A stretch of DNA of 64,000 bases from Advenella sp. FME57 (GCF_014897675.1 NZ_JABUXU010000003.1:223658-287657); one strand, 5' to 3'; counted from the stretch's first letter, positions 27,889 through 37,345 are shown. The notes: a model not told the origin generated them from the letters alone. Numbers and translations: made by a program.

Positions 27889-28143
27889 ATGACTACCGAT
27901 GAAACCATTCAGGAAAAGGCCGCCGCCGCTGCAGACAAAGCGCAGGCCGCTACCGAGGAGTTTATTGATGATCCCAAAGAACAAATCAAGCGCCGGGCGG
28001 GTCAGGCAGCCGGCGATGCAACGTATGCGTTCAATTCGCTGATTGATTCGATCGAGGACTGCACACGGCGCAGTCCCGGATGCGCGTTGCTTATTGCCGG
28101 CCTGATCGGCGTGTGTGTCGGCCGTCATTTTTATAAAAAGTAG
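27889..28143 (+). CDS. ElaB/YqjD/DUF883-like stress-type membrane-anchored protein
   Basis: An 84-residue protein with a GAGGTGA ribosome site. The first 55 residues are charged and alanine-rich (KAAAAADKAQAATEEF), suited to a long helix. The C-terminus GCALLIAGLIGVCVGRHFYKK is a glycine-zipper membrane anchor. DUF883 proteins of this type bind ribosomes or membranes in stationary phase in E. coli. Confidence 0.8.
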   Translation: MTTDETIQEKAAAAADKAQAATEEFIDDPKEQIKRRAGQAAGDATYAFNSLIDSIEDCTRRSPGCALLIAGLIGVCVGRHFYKK

Positions 28144-28468
28144 ATACGACGCAACGGGCGGGGCGCGCCTGCGCGCGTGGTCAGCCGTCACTGTACGCGC
28201 CCAACCCAGATAATGCAATGACGATTGAAACCAACATCTGGGGATGCGCAGGTATTTCTCTGGATAAGCAGCGCTGTGGGTCGGGTTCAATTTACGCCAG
28301 ACATTGATCGACAGAACCTGTTGGGGAAACTTGATTGGAGTTGCAGAGAAAGTAGAGGTGACCGTTCTGGCTGACCATTTTCGGCAAGCTGAGGGAACTG
28401 AAAAAAATTTGCAGATAAATGAGAAGTTACTCAAGGCAATGACATGCTACTAGCCGAGACCGTGCCGG
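28144..28468. other. Intergenic region, no supported gene
   Basis: About 325 bp between the DUF883-like gene and the next small gene. The GCGCGCCTGCGCGC run just after 28160 can fold into a short hairpin that might terminate the DUF883-like gene. I see nothing else supported. Confidence 0.5.
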
Positions 28469-28675
28469 TCAATCGTTCATTGCAGGCCCATCATGCCAGA
28501 AACGCAGAAGATGCAGGTCGCCCCTGATCATGGGAGCTGCGGATTTTCTGCGATTTTTTCTGGCGCGGATCCAGACCTTGCCGGTCCAGTATGCTTCGCG
28601 TTCTGCGCCGGTAAACAGCTTGATCGGATAAGTGCCTGGTCTGGGCGGAACAGCGTCGTCGATGCAATGCCACAT
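28469..28675 (-). CDS. Small hypothetical protein
   Basis: A 68-residue protein with a clear AAGGAG site seven bases before the ATG at 28675. The sequence is basic and rich in Trp and Arg (WTGKVWIRARKNRRKS), with no membrane segment or signal. No family is recognised. The good ribosome site is the main support. Confidence 0.6.
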   Translation of the reverse strand: MWHCIDDAVPPRPGTYPIKLFTGAEREAYWTGKVWIRARKNRRKSAAPMIRGDLHLLRFWHDGPAMND

Positions 28676-29045
28676 CTGGCGTCTCCTTGTTCGTAGGCAT
28701 GGGCCGGTTTTATTGTGCAGCAGGAATAACAGGCTATATCAAAATGACAAAAACATGTTCTGCGATTCGTATCAAAATTTTTCTTGAATACGGCAATATG
28801 CAATCGGGAAAATAAATATTTGTTCTGAATGTTCCCGCAAACTGCAATAATATGACGCTTAAGCGCCGGTAAAGTTTGCCAATGGTTTTGCACGATGCAG
28901 CCAAAAAAAATTGCAATTGTGCAGTCGCGGCTTTGCGGTCTTGCATTTGAACGCTCGTCGCAGCACCCTGTCGAGCAACCTGCACGTCTGCAGCCATCAT
29001 CATGACCGTTAACGTGGCTGTAACTGACGCTAGGACCGATCCCGT
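28676..29045. other. AT-rich intergenic region, no supported gene
   Basis: About 370 bp with lower GC than its surroundings. The open frames have no ribosome site or recognisable protein. It probably holds the promoter of the small gene to its left. Confidence 0.5.
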
Positions 29046-29321
29046 CTAGGAATCCTCCCGGGCATCGTCCCAGGACTCATGTATTTCAGATCCGGTATCC
29101 GATGAGTAATACCGGGTGTTCTTGGGCATGGGGTAGGACAGAATGAATTTGATCGAGCCGTCTTCATTGTGGATGGTCATTGACCCTTCCAGTGCAAGCA
29201 TATAGCAATGTCCAAAATTGAGCACCAGGCGACGAGATATTGCATGAAAGTAATCGCCGCTTTCGCCTTCCTTAGTAAATTTCCAGAGCTCGTCTTCTTT
29301 TAAAAGGTGAAATTTATGCAT
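29046..29321 (-). CDS. Small hypothetical protein
   Basis: A 91-residue acidic cytoplasmic protein from the ATG at 29321, with AAGGAG seven bases upstream. It contains GHCYMLALEGSMTIHNEDGSIKFILSYP, a plausible small beta-rich fold. No family is recognised. It stands alone among other small genes. Confidence 0.6.
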   Translation of the reverse strand: MHKFHLLKEDELWKFTKEGESGDYFHAISRRLVLNFGHCYMLALEGSMTIHNEDGSIKFILSYPMPKNTRYYSSDTGSEIHESWDDAREDS

Positions 29322-30037
29322 TTTTTTCTCCTTATCAAAGCAATTGGGGAAATGTTTTTTACTGGAATATTTCAGGCTATCGGATCATGAGATCTGATAG
29401 GCAGTGTTGTGCATGCTCCTACCGATTGAAGTTGCCCAAAAGGATTATATGGAATACGAATCACAAAAAGCAAGCCCCCGCTTTTGCAACTTACCGGAAT
29501 GTCGGCTGCCAGCCGTCGCGATTGTGCCGATAGGGAAAAAGGCGGCCAACAAGCGAGCTGAAATTTTGTCCGATCTGCCGCTTTTGCTGATACGTCAACC
29601 TTCAGAAAAATGGCTCCCCAGCGTCGGTCCCGATCTGTCGGCAGGGTGTCGTTTTCCGGCACGTCGGTGCAGGTTGTCAGGAGCGTGCGGGCAGCATCAA
29701 CAGTAACTTGCCACAGCTGAAGATGGCGTCGCCATATAAATAAACGATACGAAAGCATGGCGTTAAGCAATGATCGGGTCAAGGTGACGGCGATCAGCCG
29801 ATGCTGATAGACTCGTTTGCGCTCTGCTGCGGATGCCATCAATAACAGTTGTTATTTTCGATACATGTGTTTTCAAAAAATTATCTGTGGCATCTGATTT
29901 CGTGAAATGATGATCACTACTCGCTGTTGCTTCATGCGTGATAAAGCGTCCTTGTAAATTTGACCTTCCCTACAGTTGCGACCGATAGCAACCGTGCGTA
30001 ACCGACGCGAAGGCACAGGTATGGAGATGTCAAATAA
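29322..30037. other. Intergenic region with only doubtful frames
   Basis: About 716 bp. A leftward frame at 29372-29842 (156 codons) overlaps a rightward one at 29404-29706; neither has a ribosome site or recognised domain, so neither is called. This may be decayed sequence. Confidence 0.5.
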
Positions 30038-30682
30038 ATGAACCGCCCCTTAAAAATTATCTCGGGCACTCTGATGCTGCTGGTTCTGTTTTTCTTTGTG
30101 TTCGTAGACATAGATTTATCAAGTAAGACCAGTCTGCTCATTGCTGCTGGCACCTTTACCGCTGCCATTGTGTCCCTGTATATTGCCAACAGCAACTGGA
30201 AGCGGGAAAACAACAAGGAAAAGCAGACCGAAGAGAAAAAAAGAATACTGTTTCTGAGCTTATGCGAAGTCACCATGGACCACTATACAGAGGCCGTCTG
30301 CAGCTTCAATAATGTAAAAAAATACAATGCGAAGCTTCAGGCTTCCTTTGACGATCAGGACAACGTCGACCCCGATGGCCAGGCACGATTGTGCAAGTCG
30401 ATTTGTCGCGAAATTGAATTCAATAAAATCAAATTTGATTATGTCAACTTCGATCTGATCGTCAAGAATCTCGATTCCCTGCTTTATCTGCGCAAAGAAG
30501 CAACGCCCATCCTGGTCAATTTGATCACTTTTGTGGAGATAATCTATCAACAGATAGACCTGATCCTGAACTCGTCCAACAACAGCGAAACACAAGAGTT
30601 GTGCAAGCAGTGCGACTATCTTATGCAAGTACTGTCAGAAGTCGAACGTGAAATTAAAAAATTCCAGACCTTGAACAAATAA
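30038..30682 (+). CDS. Hypothetical membrane protein with two N-terminal transmembrane helices
   Basis: A 214-residue protein with two membrane helices (about residues 8-25 and 32-50) and a Lys/Glu-rich cytoplasmic region that looks helical and partly coiled-coil (SNWKRENNKEKQTEEKKRIL). The layout resembles small phage- or defence-associated membrane proteins, but no family is recognised. Codon use is more AT-rich than in surrounding catabolic genes, suggesting acquisition from elsewhere. Confidence 0.7.
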   Translation: MNRPLKIISGTLMLLVLFFFVFVDIDLSSKTSLLIAAGTFTAAIVSLYIANSNWKRENNKEKQTEEKKRILFLSLCEVTMDHYTEAVCSFNNVKKYNAKLQASFDDQDNVDPDGQARLCKSICREIEFNKIKFDYVNFDLIVKNLDSLLYLRKEATPILVNLITFVEIIYQQIDLILNSSNNSETQELCKQCDYLMQVLSEVEREIKKFQTLNK

Positions 30683-30917
30683 CCTGGCATGTAACGTATA
30701 GAGACCGGCTTGCCCAGTCGTGTTGGCTTTTCCCAGAAGGCGTCAATGACGCAGAATACTATGGTGCTTCAGGAGATGATGGCCTGGGCTTGTGAGCTAC
30801 AGATGCATGCTTCATGGTTGGCCACATTTTGTAGTGGGACACTGTTGAGCAGGCTCATAGAGGCTCAGCAACGTGGCGGGAACGACATTCCATTTCTGTC
30901 ATAGCCGGGTCTTGCCC

Positions 30918-31505
30918 TCAAGGTTGTAGCCTGGCTTTGCTGACGGTCGGGTTCAGCGCCTTGGCCAACTTCAAATGGGCTTGCAGCGACGGTAATGTTT
31001 TTTCGGTAAACGCCTTGATGTCCTGGTCTTGAGTATTGACGGCGGTGTCCTGGAAAAGCGCAATGGTGTGCTCATGTGCGGCAACGCCGAGCCGGCCTAC
31101 ATAGCTTTCATCAAACTTGTCATCCAATAGACTGAGCGCCTTGAGTTCGCCTTTTTGCAGCAAAGACGGTTCATTGGGCAGCTTGACATCTTTGGTTGCT
31201 GCCAGCGCTTTCAGTTCGTCGTTGATCTTGGTATGTTCGGTGATCATCTGGGCGGCAAAGCGCTTGACTTCGCCGGTTGCTGCTTTCTGCTGGGCAAGCA
31301 TGGCGCCTTCGATTTCTGCCATGCCGGCTTGTGCCGCATCGTTAAGAAATGACTGATCGCTTGCCACGAGTGGTTTTGTCGCGGGCGGATTGTTCGCCTC
31401 CGGGCTCGTATTGGCAGCTGGGTTAGCCGGTTGTGCTGAAGCAGAATTGGGAACGATTAATAACGCCGTTAACAATATGATCGCTTTGCAGGATAAATGA
31501 AACAT
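30918..31505 (-). CDS. DUF4142 family periplasmic protein
   Basis: A 195-residue protein with GGAGG before the ATG and a signal peptide ending near SASA-QPANPAANTS. A Pro/Asn-rich linker is followed by a ferritin-like helical DUF4142 domain: FLNDAAQAGMAEIEGAMLAQQKA and FAAQMITEHTKINDELKALA. Such proteins are common in Burkholderiales and tied to stress, but their function is unknown. Confidence 0.88.
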   Translation of the reverse strand: MFHLSCKAIILLTALLIVPNSASAQPANPAANTSPEANNPPATKPLVASDQSFLNDAAQAGMAEIEGAMLAQQKAATGEVKRFAAQMITEHTKINDELKALAATKDVKLPNEPSLLQKGELKALSLLDDKFDESYVGRLGVAAHEHTIALFQDTAVNTQDQDIKAFTEKTLPSLQAHLKLAKALNPTVSKARLQP

Positions 31506-32226
31506 AGAGCCTCCAACATCGGGTAGGTGCCCGGACTATTCCGAGCTCAACTATTGTTTGTCCATAAGCGTCGCATTTATGAGTTTCAACGCCTAGACCT
31601 TAAACCTGCGCTGCCCCGCCGCCTTCGAGTTTGACTGTAACACGCAGCGAGGCAGCGGGCGGATCATGCCGATGTCGCCGCATGGCCCAGGCGGACGAGC
31701 CCAATCACCGTGGTATGGCATCGGACTCGCAGGCGCTGCATCGCCAGCTTTGTTGGCGCGTTGGCTCAGAATGCCCAGGCAGCGTAGCAAGCAGGAACAG
31801 AATTCATACTAGCAACCAAATAAAGGGAAAAACATGGGATGTTACATATGCTTAACAAGACTATGCGCCTGAAATAAAAAAAGGCTTGTCACGTTAGGCT
31901 CGCAATTGGGGCGACTAAAGACCAATACCGTGCAATTAGAGGGACATTTGACGAGCTTGGTGAACGTGTTGTATTGCGGCTTTACGTGTATTTACAAACT
32001 AGGAGGCAGGATGTTTGCGTTAGGCCGATGGCTGGGCAGATAATGAAAATGTCTTTTGGCGTTAGGCAAAAAAGACCTGGCTCGTTTCAGCCCGCCTGAT
32101 ATGCAAGTGCACATACAAGAACAATGACTGATGCGGCGTGAATACGAAGCTTATCCATGCGCTTGCAGGCCCGATGCAGAGCCTGAATGTACCGTTATAT
32201 AGGACTCTCAATCTTAAGGAAGAAAT
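31506..32226. other. Long intergenic region with GTTAGGC motifs
   Basis: About 720 bp with no convincing gene. GTTAGGC occurs at 31893, 32019 and 32061. A near-consensus TCTTAAGGAAGAAAT leader lies before the oxidoreductase gene at 32227. Confidence 0.5.
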
Positions 32227-33078
32227 ATGACACAGACAATGCCAGCCCAGGAACAGCAAGTGCAGCCTGGCCGCGAATCAAAAATGCATCCAGCCCCCGT
32301 TTATGACGATCCGCATTACAAGTCAGCAGGTAAATTGCAGGATAAGGTCGCGCTCATTACCGGCGGCGATAGCGGAATAGGGCGTGCGACGACCATTGCT
32401 TTTGCCAAGGAGGGTGCCCGGGTCGCCATCGTTTATCTGGAAGAAGATCATGACGCCAAGGAAACCCAACAATGCGCGCAAGCGTACGGCTCGGAAGTGC
32501 TGTTGATCAAGGGCGATATCGGCGATGTGGCATTCGCAAAAAAATGCGTCAATGACACATTTGAACATTTTGGAAAACTGGATATTCTGGTCAATAATGC
32601 GGGTGAGCAGCATACTGCCGCCGAACCGGAAGACATCAGTCATGAGCAACTGGTGCGCACTTTTCAGACCAATTTTTTCAGTATTGTCACCATCACGCTG
32701 GAAGCGCTCAAGGTCATGCGCGAAGGTGCATCCATTATCAACACGTCTTCCATTACCGCTTTCAAAGGCAATCCCGACCTGATTGACTATTCGGCGACCA
32801 AAGGTGCGATTACGTCTTTTACGCGCTCTCTTTCGACAAAAATAGTTGACCGGCAGATCCGTGTTAATTCGGTTGCACCAGGCCCCATCTGGACGCCCCT
32901 CATACCCGCTTCTTTTTCGGCTGACAAGGTGGCCAAGTTCGGCAAGGACACGCCCATGGGCCGCCCGGGGCAGCCGTTTGAGCTGGCGCCGGCATACGTT
33001 TATCTTGCCAGCGCGGACTCCAGTTATGTGACAGGCCAGACGATACATGTCAACGGTGGTACGGTACTGAACGGATAA
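32227..33078 (+). CDS. SDR family oxidoreductase (YghA/YhxC-like)
   Basis: A 283-residue NAD(P)-dependent short-chain dehydrogenase. The ribosome site is AAGGAAG. The N-terminal extension of about 40 residues (QPGRESKMHPAPVYDDPHYKSAGKL) is typical of the YghA/GsiB-associated subgroup. It has the cofactor motif ITGGDSGIGRAT, NNAG and the catalytic Ser/YSATK. This subgroup is often induced by general stress. The substrate is unknown. Confidence 0.92.
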   Translation: MTQTMPAQEQQVQPGRESKMHPAPVYDDPHYKSAGKLQDKVALITGGDSGIGRATTIAFAKEGARVAIVYLEEDHDAKETQQCAQAYGSEVLLIKGDIGDVAFAKKCVNDTFEHFGKLDILVNNAGEQHTAAEPEDISHEQLVRTFQTNFFSIVTITLEALKVMREGASIINTSSITAFKGNPDLIDYSATKGAITSFTRSLSTKIVDRQIRVNSVAPGPIWTPLIPASFSADKVAKFGKDTPMGRPGQPFELAPAYVYLASADSSYVTGQTIHVNGGTVLNG

Positions 33079-33238
33079 CTGGGATCGCAGATTGCATCAG
33101 CGGTGCTCATCGGCTGACGTGGATAGCGTTATTACATCTGTAATGAAGGTGCTGATTGTCCCAGGTGCGGCATTCAAGCGCCATAGTAAAACAGCACAGT
33201 AAAACGCGCGCTGCCAAGGCGCCCGGAACCCGCAGGCG

Positions 33239-34039
33239 TTAAGACAGTCCGCGCACAAAGGCGACAATGGCATCGGTGGTTTCTTGCGGCTTGTCGCGAT
33301 GCGGGGAATGGCGGCAATCGTCGATCACATACAGCCTGACGTCGGCGGCAAGCTGGGCGATATGCTCGATCTGGGCCAGCGACCCATATTCATCTTCTCG
33401 CCCCTGCATAGCCAGGATCGGGCACCGGATGAGCGCGACGTCGTCTTCAATGCTCCATTGCCGGAATGCGGACGAGAGCCAGACGTTGTTCCACCCCCAG
33501 AAGGCTGAATCGGCATCGTCATGATAGCGTTGCAGTTTCTCGGGCAGATCGCTTTTCAGATAGGCGGTGCGGGCCAGTTCGATATTTCTCACGGTAGCCT
33601 CTTCGACAAACAAGTGCGGGGCCAGCACCGCCGCGGCACGGATGCAGTCAGGAAAAGCTGCGGCGTAAAGCAATGCGATCGAGGCGCCGTCGCTATGCCC
33701 GATCAGAATCGGTTGGTCCGCGCGCGTGTCTATTCCAAGCGCAGTGAAAAATGCAGGTAGAAACTGCTGTGCCTGGATGTGCATGAAATCTGGCAACCAC
33801 TGTTCCTGAGGTGGACGGGGCGTGGATTTGCCGTAGCCATGGCGCGAAAAAACCAGACCGCGGCAATCGAGCAGCCGGCACAGGTTTGTGGGCCAGTCTT
33901 TCCACATTGCGACCGAACCCAGGCCCTCATGCAGGAAGACCAGAAGCGGCCGGTCAAGCCTGTCGGGCTGAATCAACTGATATTCGATAGCCGCTGTTTT
34001 TTCGTTATATGAAACGTTAGTCAGTTGTGTGTCAGCCAT
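33239..34039 (-). CDS. Alpha/beta hydrolase
   Basis: A 266-residue enzyme from the ATG at 34039; a longer frame to 34138 lacks family sequence. LLVFLHEGLGSVAMW forms the oxyanion-hole region, GHSDGAS is the nucleophile elbow, and a late HSPHR carries the catalytic His. It resembles esterases and CoA-thioester or ring-cleavage hydrolases. Convergence with the SDR gene gives no functional clue. Confidence 0.87.
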   Translation of the reverse strand: MADTQLTNVSYNEKTAAIEYQLIQPDRLDRPLLVFLHEGLGSVAMWKDWPTNLCRLLDCRGLVFSRHGYGKSTPRPPQEQWLPDFMHIQAQQFLPAFFTALGIDTRADQPILIGHSDGASIALLYAAAFPDCIRAAAVLAPHLFVEEATVRNIELARTAYLKSDLPEKLQRYHDDADSAFWGWNNVWLSSAFRQWSIEDDVALIRCPILAMQGREDEYGSLAQIEHIAQLAADVRLYVIDDCRHSPHRDKPQETTDAIVAFVRGLS

Positions 34040-34224
34040 TTTCAGAATAAGTGTGGGTTTGCGGTTGTAGGTACGAAGTTTAAGTAAAATAACCGGTTGC
34101 GGGCAGCTGTCTGGTCGTGCACCAGTTATTCGCACCAACGTCAGTTTATCAAGTCAGACGCTGCATTTATAGAGGGGCATACAGCTTTTGCTGCATTTGT
34201 GCCGTTCACAATAAGGTTAGTTAA

Positions 34225-34683
34225 ATGAAATTCGCGGAATTCCAGCCGGGTATGGTCTTTGAACAGGGGCCCCGGCATTTGACCGAAGAAGAAATCATTC
34301 GCTTCGCCGAAGCCTATGACCCACAGTGGTTTCACGTTAATCCTGAACGGGCCAAGGCCGGCCCCTGGAAAGGCCTGATTGCCAGCGGTTGGCACACCTG
34401 TGGGATCGCCATGAAAATGGCCGTGGAGGCGGCACTGGAAGGCTCCGAATCGTTTGCCTCGCCTGGCCTGGACGGCGTCAAATGGCTCAAGCCGGTACGG
34501 CCCGGCGATGACCTGTTTTGGAAAGGCGTGGTCAAGGCCAAGCGGATATCCAACACCAGGGAGGGTCTCGGCATTCTGCTCTGGAGCTGGGAAGTGACCA
34601 ACCAGAAAAACGAAACCGTGCTGGAACTAGATGCCACTAGTCTTTTTGATATTTCCGAGAGTATGGAAAAAGAAGAGGAGTAA
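34225..34683 (+). CDS. MaoC family dehydratase
   Basis: A 152-residue hotdog-fold protein. FAEAYDPQWFHVNPERAKAG is the hydratase-2 motif, and GLIASGWHTCGIAMKM follows. MaoC proteins hydrate or dehydrate enoyl-CoA esters. It is convergent with glutaryl-CoA dehydrogenase, which makes crotonyl-CoA, so a fatty or aromatic acyl-CoA substrate is plausible (inference). Confidence 0.88.
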   Translation: MKFAEFQPGMVFEQGPRHLTEEEIIRFAEAYDPQWFHVNPERAKAGPWKGLIASGWHTCGIAMKMAVEAALEGSESFASPGLDGVKWLKPVRPGDDLFWKGVVKAKRISNTREGLGILLWSWEVTNQKNETVLELDATSLFDISESMEKEEE

Positions 34684-34754
34684 TCCATCGAAAATCCAAT
34701 GGCTGGCGATCATGTAAGCTGCCATTGCACATTGAGTCTTACAGTACGAAATTG

Positions 34755-34788
34755 AAAAGCCAGCATGCGGTACCCGATGCTGGCTTTT
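34755..34788. terminator. Bidirectional terminator between MaoC and gcdH genes
   Basis: AAAAGCCAGCAT (34755-34766) and ATGCTGGCTTTT (34777-34788) form a perfect 12-bp stem with T-runs in both directions. It serves both convergent genes. Confidence 0.85.
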
Positions 34789-34808
34789 GTCTGGCCGGAT
34801 GTTTTTGC

Positions 34809-34837
34809 GGATGCTGGTGAACCACAGCATCCTTTTT
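34809..34837 (+). terminator. Second hairpin downstream of the MaoC gene
   Basis: GGATGCTG (34809-34816) pairs with CAGCATCC (34825-34832), followed by five T residues. It backs up the previous terminator for rightward transcripts. Confidence 0.7.
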
Positions 34838-34842
34838 GATGA

Positions 34843-36036
34843 TTAGTAGAACGCCTGCAGGCCGGTTTGTGCACGACCCAGAATCAGGGCATGTACATCA
34901 TGCGTACCTTCGTAGGTATTGACCACTTCCAGATTCACCAGATGACGGGCTACGCCAAATTCATCTGAAATGCCATTGCCGCCCAGCATATCCCGCGCCA
35001 TACGGGCAATATCCAGCGATTTGCCGCAGGAATTGCGTTTCATGATGGATGTGATTTCTACGGCAGCCGTGCCTTCGTCTTTCATGCGACCCAGGCGCAG
35101 GCAGCCCTGCAGGCCAAGTGTAATTTCTGTCTGCATGTCGGCCAGTTTCTTCTGGATCAGTTGGTTCTGCGCCAGCGGGCGACCAAATTGCTTGCGGTCC
35201 ATCGTGTATTGACGGGCCATGTGCCAGCAGGCTTCGGCTGCGCCCAATGCGCCCCAGGCGATGCCGAAACGGGCAGAGTTCAGGCAGGTGAAGGGACCGC
35301 GCAGGCCGCTGACGCCTGGCAACATCTGCTCGTCAGATACTTGCACGTCGTCCATCACGATTTCACCTGTGATAGAGGCACGCAGACCGACCTTGCCATG
35401 GATGGCTGGTGCGGACAGGCCTTTCATGCCTTTTTCCAGAATGAAGCCGCGGATTTTTCCGTCAAAATCGCCGCCGACACAACGCGCCCATACGACAAAT
35501 ACGTCAGCGATCGGGGAGTTGGTGATCCACATCTTGTTGCCGCTCAGGCTGTAGCCGCTGTCGATTTTTTTTGCGCGGGTTTCCATGCCATCCGGGTCAG
35601 AGCCGTGATTGGGTTCGGTCAGGCCGAAGCACCCGATCCACTGACCAGAGGCCAGTTTGGGCAGATATTTGGATTTTTGTTCTTCGCTGCCGAATTCATT
35701 GATTGGCACCATTACCAGTGAAGACTGGACGCTCATCATGGAACGGTAGCCCGAATCAATGCGCTCCACTTCGCGTGCGATGAGCCCATAGGCGACATAG
35801 TTCAGGCCACCGCCGCCATATTGTTCAGGAATGGTGGGGCCCAGCAGGCCCAGCTCGCCCATTTCGCTGAAAATGGCCGGATCGGTTTTCTCGTGGCGAA
35901 AGGCTTCCAGTACACGGGGCGCCAATTTGTCCTGGCAGTATGCCGCAGCGGCATCGCGAATCATGCGTTCTTCGTCGGTCAACTGTGCATTGAGCAGCAG
36001 GGGATCGTCCCAATGGAATGAGGGGTTAGAGGACAT
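34843..36036 (-). CDS. gcdH: Glutaryl-CoA dehydrogenase
   Basis: A 397-residue acyl-CoA dehydrogenase that oxidises and decarboxylates glutaryl-CoA to crotonyl-CoA with [23 protein letters not shown] and [16 protein letters not shown] are typical of this subfamily, and the catalytic Glu is in [19 protein letters not shown]. It serves lysine, tryptophan and aromatic catabolism. It is divergent from a LysR gene, a usual arrangement for gcdH/gcdR. Confidence 0.95.
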   Translation of the reverse strand: MSSNPSFHWDDPLLLNAQLTDEERMIRDAAAAYCQDKLAPRVLEAFRHEKTDPAIFSEMGELGLLGPTIPEQYGGGGLNYVAYGLIAREVERIDSGYRSMMSVQSSLVMVPINEFGSEEQKSKYLPKLASGQWIGCFGLTEPNHGSDPDGMETRAKKIDSGYSLSGNKMWITNSPIADVFVVWARCVGGDFDGKIRGFILEKGMKGLSAPAIHGKVGLRASITGEIVMDDVQVSDEQMLPGVSGLRGPFTCLNSARFGIAWGALGAAEACWHMARQYTMDRKQFGRPLAQNQLIQKKLADMQTEITLGLQGCLRLGRMKDEGTAAVEITSIMKRNSCGKSLDIARMARDMLGGNGISDEFGVARHLVNLEVVNTYEGTHDVHALILGRAQTGLQAFY

Positions 36037-36130
36037 ATATGGCTCCTGTCTGTAATTATGAATGACGGCTTTCGGTTTTAACGGGCTGATTGATCAGCAC
36101 AGTCTGGATGAATGCATTGTATGTGTTAAA

Positions 36131-36151
36131 TTATCAACGATCAATTGATAA
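36131..36151. promoter_or_regulatory. LysR-type binding site in the gcdH/LysR gap
   Basis: TTATCAA-N7-TTGATAA is a 7-bp inverted repeat with T-N11-A spacing inside, as expected of LysR-type regulator sites. It lies about 95 bp from gcdH and 53 bp from the LysR start. Confidence 0.6.
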
Positions 36152-36203
36152 AAATGCACAATGTCGTGCGCTGTATTCAGATTGTCTCATGCGGGAGAGG
36201 GTT

Positions 36204-37097
36204 ATGCGTAAAGGGATTCCCAGCCTGGGCGCGTTGCAGGCGTTTGAGGCCTGCGCCCGTCTGGGTTCGTTTTCAAGGGCCGCCGAAGAATTATCGCTGA
36301 CCCATAGTGCGGTATTTCGGCAGGTCGAAGGGCTGGAGGCTCGATTGGGCGTGACGCTGTTCAACCGCGTACGCCGGCGCATATCACTGACGACACAGGG
36401 CGCGGAATATGCTGCGCGCATTCGCCACCATCTGGAACAACTGCAGAAGGATACCTTTGGGCTGATGAGCCGCTCGGGGCTGGGACGCAGCCTGCATATT
36501 GCGACGCTGCCCACCTTGGCCACCACCTGGCTGATTCCCCGGCTGGCCGATTTTCAGCGCCACTGGCCCGACATCCAGATCAGCCTGTCGGTACGTACCC
36601 ATCCGTTTCAGTTTACCGACGTGCCAGTGGATGGCGCCATTTATCACGCCGCGCAGCCCTGGCCAAATACCCAAGGCGTCATGCTGTTTCGTGAACAGGA
36701 GTTGGTGCCGGTGTGTTCCTCGCAATTGCTGGCCCGCGCAAAAGTAAAAGGGGCAGGGGCGTTGGCGCAACTGACGCATCTGCACATGATGACGCGTCCC
36801 GATGCGTGGCCCAGTTGGTATGAACACAACGCCGTGCCCTTTACGCCACTGGTGCTGGGTGGGCCCCGCTATGAGCTGTTTACCATGCTGCTGGCTGCCG
36901 TAGATGCAGGGCTGGGTGTGGCGCTGGTGCCGGCTTTTGTTGCCCGCGAACATATTAAAAGCGGTCGCTACGTCATGCCGGTAACGGCGACCCTGCCGGT
37001 GGACACCGCCTATTATTTCGGCTACCCAAAAGCACAAGCCTACCCCGAGGCGTTGACCCTGTTCGAATCCTGGCTGAAGGCGCAGACGATACGTTAG
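36204..37097 (+). CDS. LysR family regulator, probable GcdR
   Basis: A 297-residue regulator from the ATG at 36204, behind GGGAGAGG. The N-terminal helix-turn-helix (FEACARLGSFSRAAEELSLTHSAVFRQV) precedes a substrate-binding domain of the GcvA type. The longer frame to 36090 crosses the operator. Divergence from gcdH suggests control of glutarate/glutaryl-CoA breakdown (inference from arrangement). Confidence 0.88.
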   Translation: MRKGIPSLGALQAFEACARLGSFSRAAEELSLTHSAVFRQVEGLEARLGVTLFNRVRRRISLTTQGAEYAARIRHHLEQLQKDTFGLMSRSGLGRSLHIATLPTLATTWLIPRLADFQRHWPDIQISLSVRTHPFQFTDVPVDGAIYHAAQPWPNTQGVMLFREQELVPVCSSQLLARAKVKGAGALAQLTHLHMMTRPDAWPSWYEHNAVPFTPLVLGGPRYELFTMLLAAVDAGLGVALVPAFVAREHIKSGRYVMPVTATLPVDTAYYFGYPKAQAYPEALTLFESWLKAQTIR

Positions 37098-37267
37098 CGG
37101 CGTCTGCCTCCCATCTACGGCTGCGGAGATTGCGCAACGACAAAATGGCTCAAACCTCTGCCGCGGCGATTGAAAAAAAAAGCAGAATAATGCTGCTGTG
37201 CTGAAGGGCAGCGCAGACGGTAAAAGGGCCCGACCGAAGCCGGGCCCTGCCTGATAAGGAGGATACG

Positions 37268-37345
37268 ATGAATAGAATCGTATTACAACTTATCCTGATC
37301 AGTATATTGCTGATGCTGCTGGTGTACAGCACGCCAGCTTACTGA
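37268..37345 (+). CDS. 25-residue hydrophobic peptide, copy 1 (type I toxin-like)
   Basis: A tiny gene behind AAGGAGG (six bases before ATG). The peptide starts MNRIVLQLIL, is almost wholly Leu/Ile/Val/Met to residue 19, and ends YSTPAY; a single membrane-spanning helix is expected. The second copy (38191) encodes exactly the same peptide with four silent changes (codons 2, 17, 19 and 25). Its leader has a hairpin (CTGTGCTG/CAGCGCAG, 37196-37216), and CCTGATCAGTA (37294) can pair with TACTGATCAGG (37340) across the stop. Small hydrophobic peptides with antisense RNAs in tandem repeats are typical of type I toxins (Ldr, Ibs). Toxicity is inference. Confidence 0.75.
   Translation: MNRIVLQLILISILLMLLVYSTPAY

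Noticed and set aside
29372..29842. 156-codon leftward frame
   Set aside because: No ribosome site, no recognisable domain, a competing frame on the other strand, and low-complexity residue use.
30746..30904. 52-codon frame (starting MTQNTMVLQ)
   Set aside because: AGAAGG precedes the ATG but there is no other support; a chance frame is as likely.
31893..32067. Three GTTAGGC copies resembling integron attC core sites
   Set aside because: No consistent partner RYYYAAC boxes or paired arms around the second and third copies, no cassette-like genes, and no integrase.
37150..37332. Leftward 60-codon frames covering both repeat copies as the real gene
   Set aside because: They start at GTG without a ribosome site, and one of the four coding-region changes becomes nonsynonymous; the rightward peptide fits the substitution pattern better.
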